From positions 1 through 60,675 of the forward strand of contig CATONV010000006.1 of the NCBI GenBank assembly GCA_951801655.1: a stretch of 60,675 nucleotides of DNA, given 5' to 3'. Below are positions 8,058 to 15,698 of the stretch, piece by piece; positions within the stretch are counted from its first letter, which is position 1, and each line of letters opens with the position of its first letter. The notes under the pieces are model-generated. The model saw nothing but the letters and a program-made list of their open reading frames with translations, did not search any database and was not told the DNA's origin. A program made the translations under genes and the position numbers. The stretch comes from an uncultured Oscillospiraceae bacterium. GTDB taxonomy: Bacteria; Bacillota; Clostridia; Oscillospirales; Oscillospiraceae.

Positions 8058-8801
8058 TCACACCGCCATGCCCCCGTCCACGCACAGCACCTGCCCGGTG
8101 ATGTAGGCGGACTCCTTCTCCGCAAAGAACGCTGCCGCCCGGGCCACCTCTTCGGGGGAGCCGGGCCGTCCCTTGGGGATGGTCGCCAGCATGGCCTGCT
8201 TCGCCTTGTCGGGCAGGGCGGCGGTCATGTCGGTCTCAATCAATCCGGGGGCCACCGCGTTGACGGTAATATCCCGCCCGGCCAGCTCCTTGGCGGCTGC
8301 CTTGACCAGCCCAAGCACCCCCGCTTTACTGGCGGCGTAGGCGGTCTGACCCGGGTTGCCCCGCAGGCCCACCACGCTGGACAGGCAGACAATCCGCCCG
8401 TACTTCTGCCGCAGCATCACCCTGGCTGCCGCCCTGGTGCAGAAATAAGCACCCTTCAGGTTGGTATCCAGGGTCTTGGAAAAGTCCTCCTCCTTGGCGG
8501 TCATCAGCAGGCTGTCCCGGCTGACGCCGGCGTTGTTCACCAGAATATCCAGCCGCCCGAAGCGGTCTCTCACTGCTGCGATCAAAGTGTCGCAGGCGGC
8601 GGAGTCGGCCACGTCGGCCTGAAAAACCTCTGCCTCCACTCCCAGCGCCCGGCACAGCTGCACCGTCTCCTCTGCCGCCCGGCTGTTGCCCGCGTAGTTG
8701 ACGGCCACCGCTGCCCCCCGCCGGGCCAGCTCCACACAGACGGCCCGTCCGATCCCTCGGCTGCCGCCGGTGACCAGGGCCACGTTTCCTTCCATACTCA
8801 T
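8058..8801 (-). CDS. fabG: 3-oxoacyl-ACP reductase FabG
   Basis: A 247-residue short-chain dehydrogenase that reduces 3-oxoacyl-ACP with NADPH. The nucleotide motif TGGSRGIG is at 11-18, NNAG at 89-92, the catalytic serines at 141-142, and YAASK with Tyr155 and Lys159. The start ATG overlaps the fabD stop (ATGA) and has aaggagg 7 bp upstream. The C-terminus ITGQVLCVDGGM is the family ending. It sits between fabD and fabF as in other Firmicutes fab operons. Confidence 0.97.
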   Translation of the reverse strand: MSMEGNVALVTGGSRGIGRAVCVELARRGAAVAVNYAGNSRAAEETVQLCRALGVEAEVFQADVADSAACDTLIAAVRDRFGRLDILVNNAGVSRDSLLMTAKEEDFSKTLDTNLKGAYFCTRAAARVMLRQKYGRIVCLSSVVGLRGNPGQTAYAASKAGVLGLVKAAAKELAGRDITVNAVAPGLIETDMTAALPDKAKQAMLATIPKGRPGSPEEVARAAAFFAEKESAYITGQVLCVDGGMAV

Positions 8802-9733
8802 GCCTGCCCTCCTTTCAGGGCGAACACCACACTGTGGAAGTCCGCCGCTGTGTCAATATGATAGGTCTTGATTCCGGGGGCCGTCTTTTTCAAGAAGCCG
8901 CACAGCACCTTCCCCGGCCCGATCTCCACCACTGTGTCGATGCCGTCCGCCTCCATGCGCCGGACGGTTTCCTCCCAGTAAACAGGGGACTGCACCTGCT
9001 TCTCCAGCAGGGCGGGGACACTGTCCCCCTCTTCCATAGGTCTCCCCTTGCAATTGAAGTAGACGGGCAGGGTCATGGACTGGAAGGGCAATGTTTTAAA
9101 GCGGGCTGCCAGGGCGTCTCCGGCGGGCCGCATCAGTCGGGTGTGGAAGGGGCCGCTCACCTTCAGCGGCATGCACCGCTTGGCGCCTAGCTCTTTTGCC
9201 AGCTCCCCGGCCCGGTCCACCGCCGGCTTCTCCCCGCCAATGACCAGCTGTCCGGGGCAGTTGTAGTTGCAGATCTGGACCACTCCCAGTTCCGAAGCCC
9301 GGTCGCAGGCAGTCTGGAGTTTCTCCCTCTCCAGGCCCAGCACGGCGGCCATCCCGCACTCCAAGCCGCTGGCGGCCTCCTCCATGACCCGTCCCCGAAA
9401 GGCCACCGTCGATATCACCGTCCCCCGGCTGAATACCCCGGCGGCGTACAGGGCGGAGTACTCCCCCAGAGACAGCCCCGCCGCGGCCTGGGGGCGGATT
9501 CCCTCCCGGTACAGCAGGTCGGTCACCCCCACGGCGAAAGCCGCCATACAGGGCTGGGTGAACCGGGTCTGAGACAGCTTCTCCTCCGGGCCGTCAAAGC
9601 ACAGCTCCTTCAGGTCAAAATCTACCGGGGCGTGGTCAAACACATTGGCGAAGTCGGGAAATGCCTCATAAAAGTCCTTTCCCATGCCCACATGCTGGCT
9701 GCCCTGCCCGGCGTATACAAAGGCTAATTTCAT
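8798..9733 (-). CDS. fabD: Malonyl-CoA-ACP transacylase FabD
   Basis: A 311-residue acyltransferase that moves malonate from CoA to ACP. AFVYAGQGSQ begins the protein, the nucleophilic serine is in GLSLGEYSAL (Ser88) and the partner histidine is in GPFHTRLM (about 198). Its start overlaps the fabK stop and its stop overlaps the fabG start, each by 4 bp, so it is translationally coupled on both sides. Length is normal for the family. Confidence 0.97.
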   Translation of the reverse strand: MKLAFVYAGQGSQHVGMGKDFYEAFPDFANVFDHAPVDFDLKELCFDGPEEKLSQTRFTQPCMAAFAVGVTDLLYREGIRPQAAAGLSLGEYSALYAAGVFSRGTVISTVAFRGRVMEEAASGLECGMAAVLGLEREKLQTACDRASELGVVQICNYNCPGQLVIGGEKPAVDRAGELAKELGAKRCMPLKVSGPFHTRLMRPAGDALAARFKTLPFQSMTLPVYFNCKGRPMEEGDSVPALLEKQVQSPVYWEETVRRMEADGIDTVVEIGPGKVLCGFLKKTAPGIKTYHIDTAADFHSVVFALKGGQA

Positions 9734-10668
9734 TGGGAAACCTCCTCCGCCAGCCGGCGGACCGTCTCGTCACAGCCGGCACACAGCTCCTCCAGAATGG
9801 TCCGCAGGGGGCGGATCTCGTGGAGAAGCCCGGCGTTCTGGCCACACATCAGCGAACCCTTTTTCACGTCACCGTCGAAGACCGCCCGGCGCAGAGAGCC
9901 CAGCGTGAATTTCTCCAACTCCTCCCGACTGGCCCCGGCCCTCTCCTGCTTTAAATACTCCCGGGACATCTGGTTCTTTAATATACGAACTGGAGCGTTC
10001 ACCGACCGGCCAGTGACGGTGGTGTCGCTGTCCTTGGCCTTCAAAATAGCCTGCTTGTAGTTGTCGTGAATGGGGCACTCCTGACTCACCAGCAGGCAGG
10101 TGCCCACCTGAGCGCCGCAGGCCCCCAGGGCAAAGGCGGCGGCCAGCTGTCTTCCGCTGGCGATGCCCCCGGCGGCGATGACGGGCAAATCGGTACACTC
10201 ACACACCTGGGGCACCAGAGCCATGGTGGTCAGCTCCCCCACGTGGCCGCCGCTCTCGGTGCCCTCGGCGATAAAGCCGTCTACCCCCAGGGGTTCCAGC
10301 CGCTTCACCAGGGTGGTGGCGGGGACCACAGGGAATACCTTGATGCCTGCCTCCTTCCAGGCGGGGACAAACTGGCTGGGGACGCCCGCTCCGGTGGTGA
10401 CCACCTTCACCTCCTCCTCAATGACCACCTGGGCCATCTCAGGGGCTGCGGGGTTCATCAGCATGATATTCACCCCGAAGGGCTTATCGGTTAGGGACTT
10501 GCAGGTACGGATTTGCTCCCGGAGTCGCTCCGCGTTCATGCCCCCCGCGCCGATCAGCCCCAGGGCCCCGGCGTTGGACACGGCGGCGGCAAACTCGCCG
10601 GTAGCAATGTTGGCCATGCCGCCCTGGATAATGGGGAACTCGGTCCCCAGGATTTCGTTTAATTTCAT
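9730..10668 (-). CDS. fabK: Enoyl-ACP reductase II (FabK, FMN-dependent)
   Basis: A 312-residue TIM-barrel flavoprotein of the nitronate monooxygenase/FabK family; it reduces enoyl-ACP and replaces FabI. The chosen ATG is before KLNEILGTEFPIIQGGM, 8 bp after aaaggag; an upstream in-frame ATG lacks a ribosome-binding site and would read into the repeat. The FMN-binding glycine segments LIGAGGMN and AAGGIASGRQ are present. Context within the fab operon supports FabK rather than a generic nitronate monooxygenase. No fabI is present in the operon. FabK enzymes are insensitive to triclosan in relatives. Confidence 0.95.
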   Translation of the reverse strand: MKLNEILGTEFPIIQGGMANIATGEFAAAVSNAGALGLIGAGGMNAERLREQIRTCKSLTDKPFGVNIMLMNPAAPEMAQVVIEEEVKVVTTGAGVPSQFVPAWKEAGIKVFPVVPATTLVKRLEPLGVDGFIAEGTESGGHVGELTTMALVPQVCECTDLPVIAAGGIASGRQLAAAFALGACGAQVGTCLLVSQECPIHDNYKQAILKAKDSDTTVTGRSVNAPVRILKNQMSREYLKQERAGASREELEKFTLGSLRRAVFDGDVKKGSLMCGQNAGLLHEIRPLRTILEELCAGCDETVRRLAEEVSQ

Positions 10669-10701
10669 GTCTTCCACTCCTTTTGAATGGCAATACACCT
10701 A

Positions 10702-10728
10702 TGTAGGGGCGGATAATATCCGCCCCCG
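10702..10728. repeat. Single-module palindromic repeat between fabH and fabK
   Basis: TGTAGGGGCGGATAATATCCGCCCCCG: one complete GGGCGGAT/ATCCGCCC hairpin with the GTAGGGG end on one side only, the simplest copy in the window. Confidence 0.85.
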
Positions 10729-10741
10729 AAAAACGCCGCAT

Positions 10742-11683
10742 CTACCACTCCAGCAGCGCCCCGGCCCAGGTCAGGCCGCCGCCGAAGCCCACCATCAGCA
10801 CCCGCATCCCCGGTTTCAGTGCGCCCGACTCCGCCAGCTCGTCCAGGGCGATGGGGATGCTGGCGGCGGAGGTGTTGCCGCAGCGGTCCATATTCTTAAA
10901 AAACAGACCCTCCCGGGCCTTCAGCCTCTTTGCCACAAAGTCGATAATCCGGGCGTTGGCCTGGTGGCAGACCACCAGGTCCAGGTCGTTGACGGAGGAC
11001 AGGCCCTCCGCCGCTACAAGCTGACGGATGGATTTCTCCACCACCTCCACAGCAAAGCGAAACACCGCTTTTCCGTCCATTTGAATGGCGGAGGGGACTC
11101 TCCCCGGCCCCTGGACCCGGATGCTGTCCGGGTCGCCCCGGGAGCCGAACACCGTGTGCCAGCTCCGGGACTCATCCCGGCGGACCACCGCCGCCCCCGC
11201 CCCGTCCCCAAAGAGGACGCAGGTGCTGCGGTCGTCGTGGTCCATCACCCGGCTGATGACCTCCGCTCCCACCACCAGGGCACAGGGACGGGGAGAATCT
11301 GCCAGCAGGGCGTGGGCGGTTTTCAGGCCGTAGAGAAAGCCGGCGCAGGCGGCGTTCAGGTCGAAGCAGACCGTGTCCTCCTCCAGCCCCAGCTCCCGCT
11401 GGAGCAGGCAGGCGGTGGAGGGGCTGGCGTGGTCGGGGGTGAAGGTGGCCGTCAGGCACACCCCAATGTCCGCCGCTTTTACCCCAGCCCTCTCCATGGC
11501 CTGACGGGCGGCGGCGGCGGCCAGGTCCAGGCCGGTCTCCTCTGTGCAGAAATGCCGCTGGTGTATTCCGGTGCGGCTGAACACCCACTCATCGCTGGTG
11601 TCCACCCTGCGGCTCAGCTCTTCGTTGGTGACCACCCGCTTCGGAAGACACCGGCCGGTGGCTAAAATCCGGGGTGCACTCAT
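10742..11683 (-). CDS. fabH: 3-oxoacyl-ACP synthase III (FabH)
   Basis: A 313-residue initiating condensing enzyme that joins acyl-CoA to malonyl-ACP. The catalytic triad is visible: Cys113 in DLNAACAGF, His in VVCHQANARI and Asn in GNTSAASIP. The start overlaps the accA stop by 4 bp (ATGA). WVFSRTGIHQR near residue 33-43 is characteristic. The gene is followed by a 73-bp gap holding a repeat, then fabK. Branched or straight primer preference cannot be judged. Confidence 0.97.
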   Translation of the reverse strand: MSAPRILATGRCLPKRVVTNEELSRRVDTSDEWVFSRTGIHQRHFCTEETGLDLAAAAARQAMERAGVKAADIGVCLTATFTPDHASPSTACLLQRELGLEEDTVCFDLNAACAGFLYGLKTAHALLADSPRPCALVVGAEVISRVMDHDDRSTCVLFGDGAGAAVVRRDESRSWHTVFGSRGDPDSIRVQGPGRVPSAIQMDGKAVFRFAVEVVEKSIRQLVAAEGLSSVNDLDLVVCHQANARIIDFVAKRLKAREGLFFKNMDRCGNTSAASIPIALDELAESGALKPGMRVLMVGFGGGLTWAGALLEW

Positions 11684-12504
11684 GTCTCCTCCCTCCTCGC
11701 TAGGGACATATTCTGCCCCATGGCGCGGAACATCTCATATCTCTGCTTGGCCAGGGCCGGACCTTTCAGCTTCTCCAGGGCGGCCAGCTCCTTCACCAGG
11801 GCGGCGTCCACCGTGCGGAAGACGGCCTCCCAGTCGGTGTGGGCGCCCTCCTCGGGCTCCCTCAGCACCCCCTGAACAATCCCGCCCCGGCGCAGGTCCT
11901 GGGCGGTGAGTTTCATCACGCCGCAGGCCTCCCCGGCCCGGGCGGCGTCTTTCCACAGAATAGAGGCGAAGCCCTCAGGCGAGAGAACAGAGTACGCCGC
12001 GTGCTCCAGCATGAGTACTCGGTTGGCCACGGCCAGGGCCAGCGCCCCGCCGCTGTTCCCCTCGCCGGTGATGACGGCGATAACGGGCACTTCCAGGGCG
12101 CTCATCAGGGCCAGGCACTGGGCAATGGCCTCCCCCTGTCCCCTCTCCTCCGCCTCTTTTCCCGGGTAGGCCCCCGGTGTGTCCACAAAGGTAATGATGG
12201 GCCGGCCAAATTTCTCCGCCTGGCGCATCAGCCGCTGGGCCTTGCGGTAGCCCTCAGGGGAGGGCATCCCAAAGTTACAGCGCAGGTTCTCTTCCAGGTC
12301 CTTCCCCTTCCGGTGGCCGACCACCGTGACGGGCCTGCCATGGAACCGGGCAATGCCCCCTAAAATGCTGGGGTCCTCGCCGGAAAGCCGGTCCCCCCGC
12401 TGCTCGAAGAAGTCGGTAAACAGGGCGGTGATAAAGTCCGCCGCCCCCGGCCGCCCCGGGTTGCGGGCAAGCTTCACCTTTTCCTCCGGTGTATAGCGGC
12501 TCAT
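11680..12504 (-). CDS. accA: Acetyl-CoA carboxylase carboxyltransferase subunit alpha
   Basis: A 274-residue crotonase-fold subunit that, with AccD, transfers the carboxyl group from biotin to acetyl-CoA. The start codon overlaps the accD stop (ATGA); a longer frame upstream lies inside accD. Conserved stretches include HRKGKD, NFGMPSPEGYRKA, FVDTPGAYPG and GEGNSGGALALA, which form the active site and oxyanion hole. The C-terminus ends shortly after the family core. It is shorter than E. coli AccA (319) but similar to Firmicutes forms. Confidence 0.97.
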   Translation of the reverse strand: MSRYTPEEKVKLARNPGRPGAADFITALFTDFFEQRGDRLSGEDPSILGGIARFHGRPVTVVGHRKGKDLEENLRCNFGMPSPEGYRKAQRLMRQAEKFGRPIITFVDTPGAYPGKEAEERGQGEAIAQCLALMSALEVPVIAVITGEGNSGGALALAVANRVLMLEHAAYSVLSPEGFASILWKDAARAGEACGVMKLTAQDLRRGGIVQGVLREPEEGAHTDWEAVFRTVDAALVKELAALEKLKGPALAKQRYEMFRAMGQNMSLARREET

Positions 12505-13355
12505 ATGCGTCCCCCCTTCTCGTGGAGGGCCAGTAGCTGGGACAGCACCGCCCTCCACTCACTCCTGGGGACGATCCGGTCCAGAAAGCCGTGGGAAAGA
12601 AGGTACTCAGCCCGCTGAAAGCCCTTGGGCAGCTGTTCTTTGATGGTCTGCTCGATCACCCGCGGGCCGGCAAAGCCGATGAGGGCCCCGGGCTCGGAGA
12701 GCAGGAAGTCTCCCAAAGAGGCAAAGCTGGCCGTCACCCCGCCGGTGGTGGGGTGGGTAAAGCAGGAGATGTACAGCCCGCCTCCCCTCTGAAATCGCTG
12801 AATGGCGGCGGCGGTCTTGGCCATCTGCATCAGCGAGAAAATGCCCTCCTGCATCCGGGCCCCGCCGCTGGCGGAAAAAATAATCAGGGGCAGCTTTTTC
12901 CGGGCGGCGTACTCGGCGGCCCTGGTCACCTTTTCCCCCACCGCCGTGCCCATGCTTCCCATGAGAAAGCGGCTGTCCAGCACGGCGAAAACCGCCTTTC
13001 GGCCCTCAATTTTGCCCAAGGCGGCCACAGCGGCATCTTTCAGGCCGGTCTCCTCCTCCAAGCCGGCCAGCTTGGCCGGATAGCCCGGGAAAGACAGGGG
13101 ATCGGCGGGGGACAGTCCCTCCTCCAGCTCCTGAAAGGAGCCGGGATCCAGAATGTTGGCCAGCCGGTAGTAGGCGCCGACGGGAGTGTGAAAGGAGCAC
13201 CTGGGACACACCCACAGTCTACGGTTCCACTCCAAGTCGCTGCTCTCCGTCCCGCAGAAGGGGCATTTCGTCCGCCTGGAGAAGGCGATCTTCTCCTCCC
13301 GCATGGCCTGATAAACCAACAGCCGGTCACGGCGGCGGGAAAATGTTCGATTCAT
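12501..13355 (-). CDS. accD: Acetyl-CoA carboxylase carboxyltransferase subunit beta
   Basis: A 284-residue subunit with an N-terminal zinc ribbon (Cys31, Cys34, Cys50, Cys53 in CPFCG and CPRC) and the crotonase-fold carboxyltransferase core (ASGGARMQEG, PTTGGVTASFA, IGFAGPRVIEQT). It pairs with AccA. Both ends overlap neighbours by 4 bp. The zinc ribbon in relatives binds DNA or mRNA and can feed back on accA/accD expression; that is not testable here. Confidence 0.97.
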   Translation of the reverse strand: MNRTFSRRRDRLLVYQAMREEKIAFSRRTKCPFCGTESSDLEWNRRLWVCPRCSFHTPVGAYYRLANILDPGSFQELEEGLSPADPLSFPGYPAKLAGLEEETGLKDAAVAALGKIEGRKAVFAVLDSRFLMGSMGTAVGEKVTRAAEYAARKKLPLIIFSASGGARMQEGIFSLMQMAKTAAAIQRFQRGGGLYISCFTHPTTGGVTASFASLGDFLLSEPGALIGFAGPRVIEQTIKEQLPKGFQRAEYLLSHGFLDRIVPRSEWRAVLSQLLALHEKGGRI

Positions 13356-14737
13356 GTCTCTTCCTCCATCAGCCGGTCACAGGTACGGGTCAACTCCAAC
13401 AGTCGGTCCAGGTTTTTATCCAAAAATCCGGTGTCATACTGCCCCCGGACAAATGCGGGGTCATGCATCATCAGGTGGGCCAGAGGGGCGTTGGTGGGGA
13501 AGCCCTCAATAATCAGCTCCTCCAGAGCCCGGCGCATCCGGCGGATGGCCTCCAGCCGGGTGGCGCCGTGGGTCAGCACCTTGGCCACCAGGGAGTCGTA
13601 GTAGGGGGGCACCTCATAACCGGTGTACAGGGCGGTGTCCACCCGCACCCCCGGTCCCCCGGGCAGGTGCAGGAAGTCCACCGTCCCCGGACAGGGCGCA
13701 AAATCCCTCTCCGGGTCCTCGGCGTTGATCCGGCACTCGATGGCGTGGCCGGACGTCTGAACATCCTCCTGGCCAAAGGACAGGGGCAGGCCGGCAGCCA
13801 CCCGCAGCTGCTCCTTCACCAGGTCGACACCGGTAACCAGCTCGGTAACCGGATGCTCCACCTGGATACGGGTGTTCATTTCAATAAAGTAAAAGGAACC
13901 GTCTGGGGCCAGAACAAACTCTACCGTCCCCGCGCCCACGTAGCCCGCCGCCTTGGCGGCGGCCACAGCGGCCCGGCCCATCTCCTCCCGCAGGGCGGGG
14001 GGAAGGACCGGGGATTCCTCCACCAGCTTCTGCCGGCGGCGCTGGATAGAGCAGTCCCTCTCGCCCAAGTGGACCACATTTCCCTGACTGTCCGCCATGA
14101 TCTGAAACTCGATGTGCCGGGGATTGACCACCAGCTTCTCCAGATAGAGCTCTCCGTCGCCGAAGCAGGCCACGGCTTCCGCTTTGGCCTCCTTCCAGGC
14201 CCGGTCTATCTCCTCAGGGCTGTTCGCCTGGCGCATGCCCCGGCCGCCGCCCCCGGCGGAGGCCTTCAGCAGCACGGGACAGCCCACCTTCTCCGCCAAT
14301 GCTCTGGCCTGGCGGACATGTTTCACCGGTCCGTCCGACCCGGGCACCACCGGCACTCCGGCTCTCCGGGCCAGGGTGCGGGCGGCGGCCTTGCTGCCCA
14401 GCTTTCGAATGACATCCCCCGGCGGGCCGATATACTTCAGCCCCGCCTGAACGCACCGGTCGGCAAAGTCCGGGTTTTCCGACAGAAAGCCGTAGCCCGG
14501 ATGGAGTGCGTCGCAGCCGGTGGCCAGGGCCGCCGAGAGGATGGCATCCTGATTCAGGTAGCTGTCCGCCGCCCTGGCGGGACCGATGCACAGTGATCGT
14601 GTGGCCAGCTGGGCATGGAGGGCGCTCTCGTCGGCCCCGGACCAGACGGCCACCGTCTCCACATCCAGCTCCCGGCAGGCCCGGATAATCCGCAGGGCAA
14701 TCTCCCCCCGGTTGGCGATCAATACACGTTTGAGCAT
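13352..14737 (-). CDS. accC: Biotin carboxylase subunit of acetyl-CoA carboxylase
   Basis: A 461-residue ATP-grasp enzyme that carboxylates biotin on AccB. MLKRVLIANRGEIALRI begins the protein; the glycine-rich ATP loop KASAGGGGRGMR and the EMNTRIQVEHPVTE catalytic segment are complete. The start is 4 bp after the accB stop. Length is close to the usual 450. Because accB, accD and accA are all next to it, it belongs to acetyl-CoA carboxylase rather than another biotin enzyme. Confidence 0.97.
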   Translation of the reverse strand: MLKRVLIANRGEIALRIIRACRELDVETVAVWSGADESALHAQLATRSLCIGPARAADSYLNQDAILSAALATGCDALHPGYGFLSENPDFADRCVQAGLKYIGPPGDVIRKLGSKAAARTLARRAGVPVVPGSDGPVKHVRQARALAEKVGCPVLLKASAGGGGRGMRQANSPEEIDRAWKEAKAEAVACFGDGELYLEKLVVNPRHIEFQIMADSQGNVVHLGERDCSIQRRRQKLVEESPVLPPALREEMGRAAVAAAKAAGYVGAGTVEFVLAPDGSFYFIEMNTRIQVEHPVTELVTGVDLVKEQLRVAAGLPLSFGQEDVQTSGHAIECRINAEDPERDFAPCPGTVDFLHLPGGPGVRVDTALYTGYEVPPYYDSLVAKVLTHGATRLEAIRRMRRALEELIIEGFPTNAPLAHLMMHDPAFVRGQYDTGFLDKNLDRLLELTRTCDRLMEEET

Positions 14738-14741
14738 GGTC

Positions 14742-15149
14742 TCACGTCCTCCGGATGCGAAACAGGGGGGTACCCACCCCCACCGCCTCGCCGTCCTGAA
14801 CCAAAATCTCCTCCACCACGCCGTCGGCGGGGGCGGGCACTTCGCTCATCATTTTCATGGCCTCGATGAGGCACAGGGTGTCCCCTTTCTTCACCGCAGC
14901 CCCCGGAGTGACATAGGGGGGCTCCTCCGGCGCGGGGGCGGCATAAAATACCCCCACCAGGGGGGCGGTCACCGCCTCCCCCTTCTCCTCCGCCTCCCGA
15001 GCAGCCGGGGCGGGAGCGGCGGTCACTGCGGGGGCGGCGGCCGTCTCCCGGCGCAGGGATATCCTCTCCCCTGCCTTCTCCCACTCCAGGGCCGTCAGCC
15101 CGGAGGCGGCAAAGCGGTCCATCAGACCGTATATTTCCTGTAATTCCAT
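14742..15149 (-). CDS. accB: Biotin carboxyl carrier protein (AccB)
   Basis: A 135-residue carrier: an N-terminal helical part, an Ala/Pro linker (about 37-60) and the C-terminal biotinyl domain with EAMKMMSEV, the biotinylated lysine being Lys99. The start ATG before ELQEIYGLM lies 10 bp after the acpP stop and has no strong ribosome-binding site, so coupling with acpP is likely. The thumb sequence typical of acetyl-CoA carboxylase carriers is present between 70 and 82 (APAPEEPPYV). A longer frame upstream overlaps acpP and is not real. Confidence 0.95.
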   Translation of the reverse strand: MELQEIYGLMDRFAASGLTALEWEKAGERISLRRETAAAPAVTAAPAPAAREAEEKGEAVTAPLVGVFYAAPAPEEPPYVTPGAAVKKGDTLCLIEAMKMMSEVPAPADGVVEEILVQDGEAVGVGTPLFRIRRT

Positions 15150-15159
15150 AAGAGCCCGT

Positions 15160-15396
15160 TTACGCCTGTTTGCTCTTGATGTAGTCCAGAATGTCCTGAA
15201 CGGTGTGAATCTTTTCCAGGTCCTCATCCTCAATGCCCGCGCCCAGCTTCTCCTGGAGGGCCATGGACAGCTCCACGATCTCCAGGGAGTCGGCCTCCAG
15301 GTCCTCAATCAGGTTAGTGCTCAGGCTAACGTCTCCGGCGTCGCAGCTCAGGGTCTCCACAATGATGTCTCTCACATTTTCAAAGGTAACTTCCAT
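15160..15396 (-). CDS. acpP: Acyl carrier protein
   Basis: A 78-residue acidic helical protein that carries growing acyl chains. The phosphopantetheine attachment site is Ser37 in EDLEADSLEIVEL. It is the first gene of the fatty acid operon; aaagga lies 12 bp before the ATG. The DSL motif is preceded by EA rather than the more usual GA. The promoter and operator described separately lie just upstream, so acpP and all following fab/acc genes probably share control. Confidence 0.97.
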   Translation of the reverse strand: MEVTFENVRDIIVETLSCDAGDVSLSTNLIEDLEADSLEIVELSMALQEKLGAGIEDEDLEKIHTVQDILDYIKSKQA

Positions 15397-15446
15397 CTGA
15401 ATCTACCGTCCTTTCCAAAATACGGCGTGCTGTTCCACGCTAATCT

Positions 15447-15484
15447 CAAGTATTTTATCTAAAGTTTTTTAACTAAAATACTTG
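15447..15484 (-). promoter_or_regulatory. Inverted-repeat operator at the fatty acid operon start site
   Basis: CAAGTATTTTA (15447-15457) and its exact complement TAAAATACTTG (15474-15484) flank a 16-bp AT-rich centre that holds a second, inner repeat (AGTT/AACT). It begins at the predicted transcription start of the acpP promoter. A MarR-type FabT-like protein is encoded at the end of the same operon and is the obvious candidate to bind it. As RNA it could also form a hairpin in the leader. Confidence 0.7.
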
Positions 15485-15490
15485 AACCTT

Positions 15491-15518
15491 ATTATAGAGG
15501 CTGTCGCCCATATGTCAA
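15491..15518 (-). promoter_or_regulatory. Promoter of the acpP-acc-fab operon
   Basis: Reading leftward, TTGACA (15518-15513) and TATAAT (15496-15491) both match the consensus exactly, with a 16-bp spacer. Confidence 0.85.
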
Positions 15519-15650
15519 GGAAAATTTTCCCGCCTCTCCCCTTTTCTCCGTTTCTCACAAAGTCCGTCCCAATTTTCACCACCCGTCTCTCTATTTTCCA
15601 AAGGCCCGCGTCCGCACCTGAAGCTGCCGGACGGACGAAGGATTCAGGGT

Positions 15651-15684
15651 AAAAAAAGATGGACACCGCCCAAAGGCGGTGTCC
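15651..15684 (-). terminator. Terminator of glnS
   Basis: A perfect 10-bp stem (ggacaccgcc/ggcggtgtcc) with a 4-nt loop, followed on the minus strand by seven Ts after a short AT gap. The interval 15520-15650 beyond it shows no gene, only low-complexity pyrimidine-rich sequence. Confidence 0.88.
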
Positions 15685-15698
15685 CTGTGGAATGATAA

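Noticed and set aside
10669-10698. Longer FabK start ten codons upstream
   Set aside because: It has no ribosome-binding site and would read into the repeat region, while aaaggag is well placed for the ATG at 10668.
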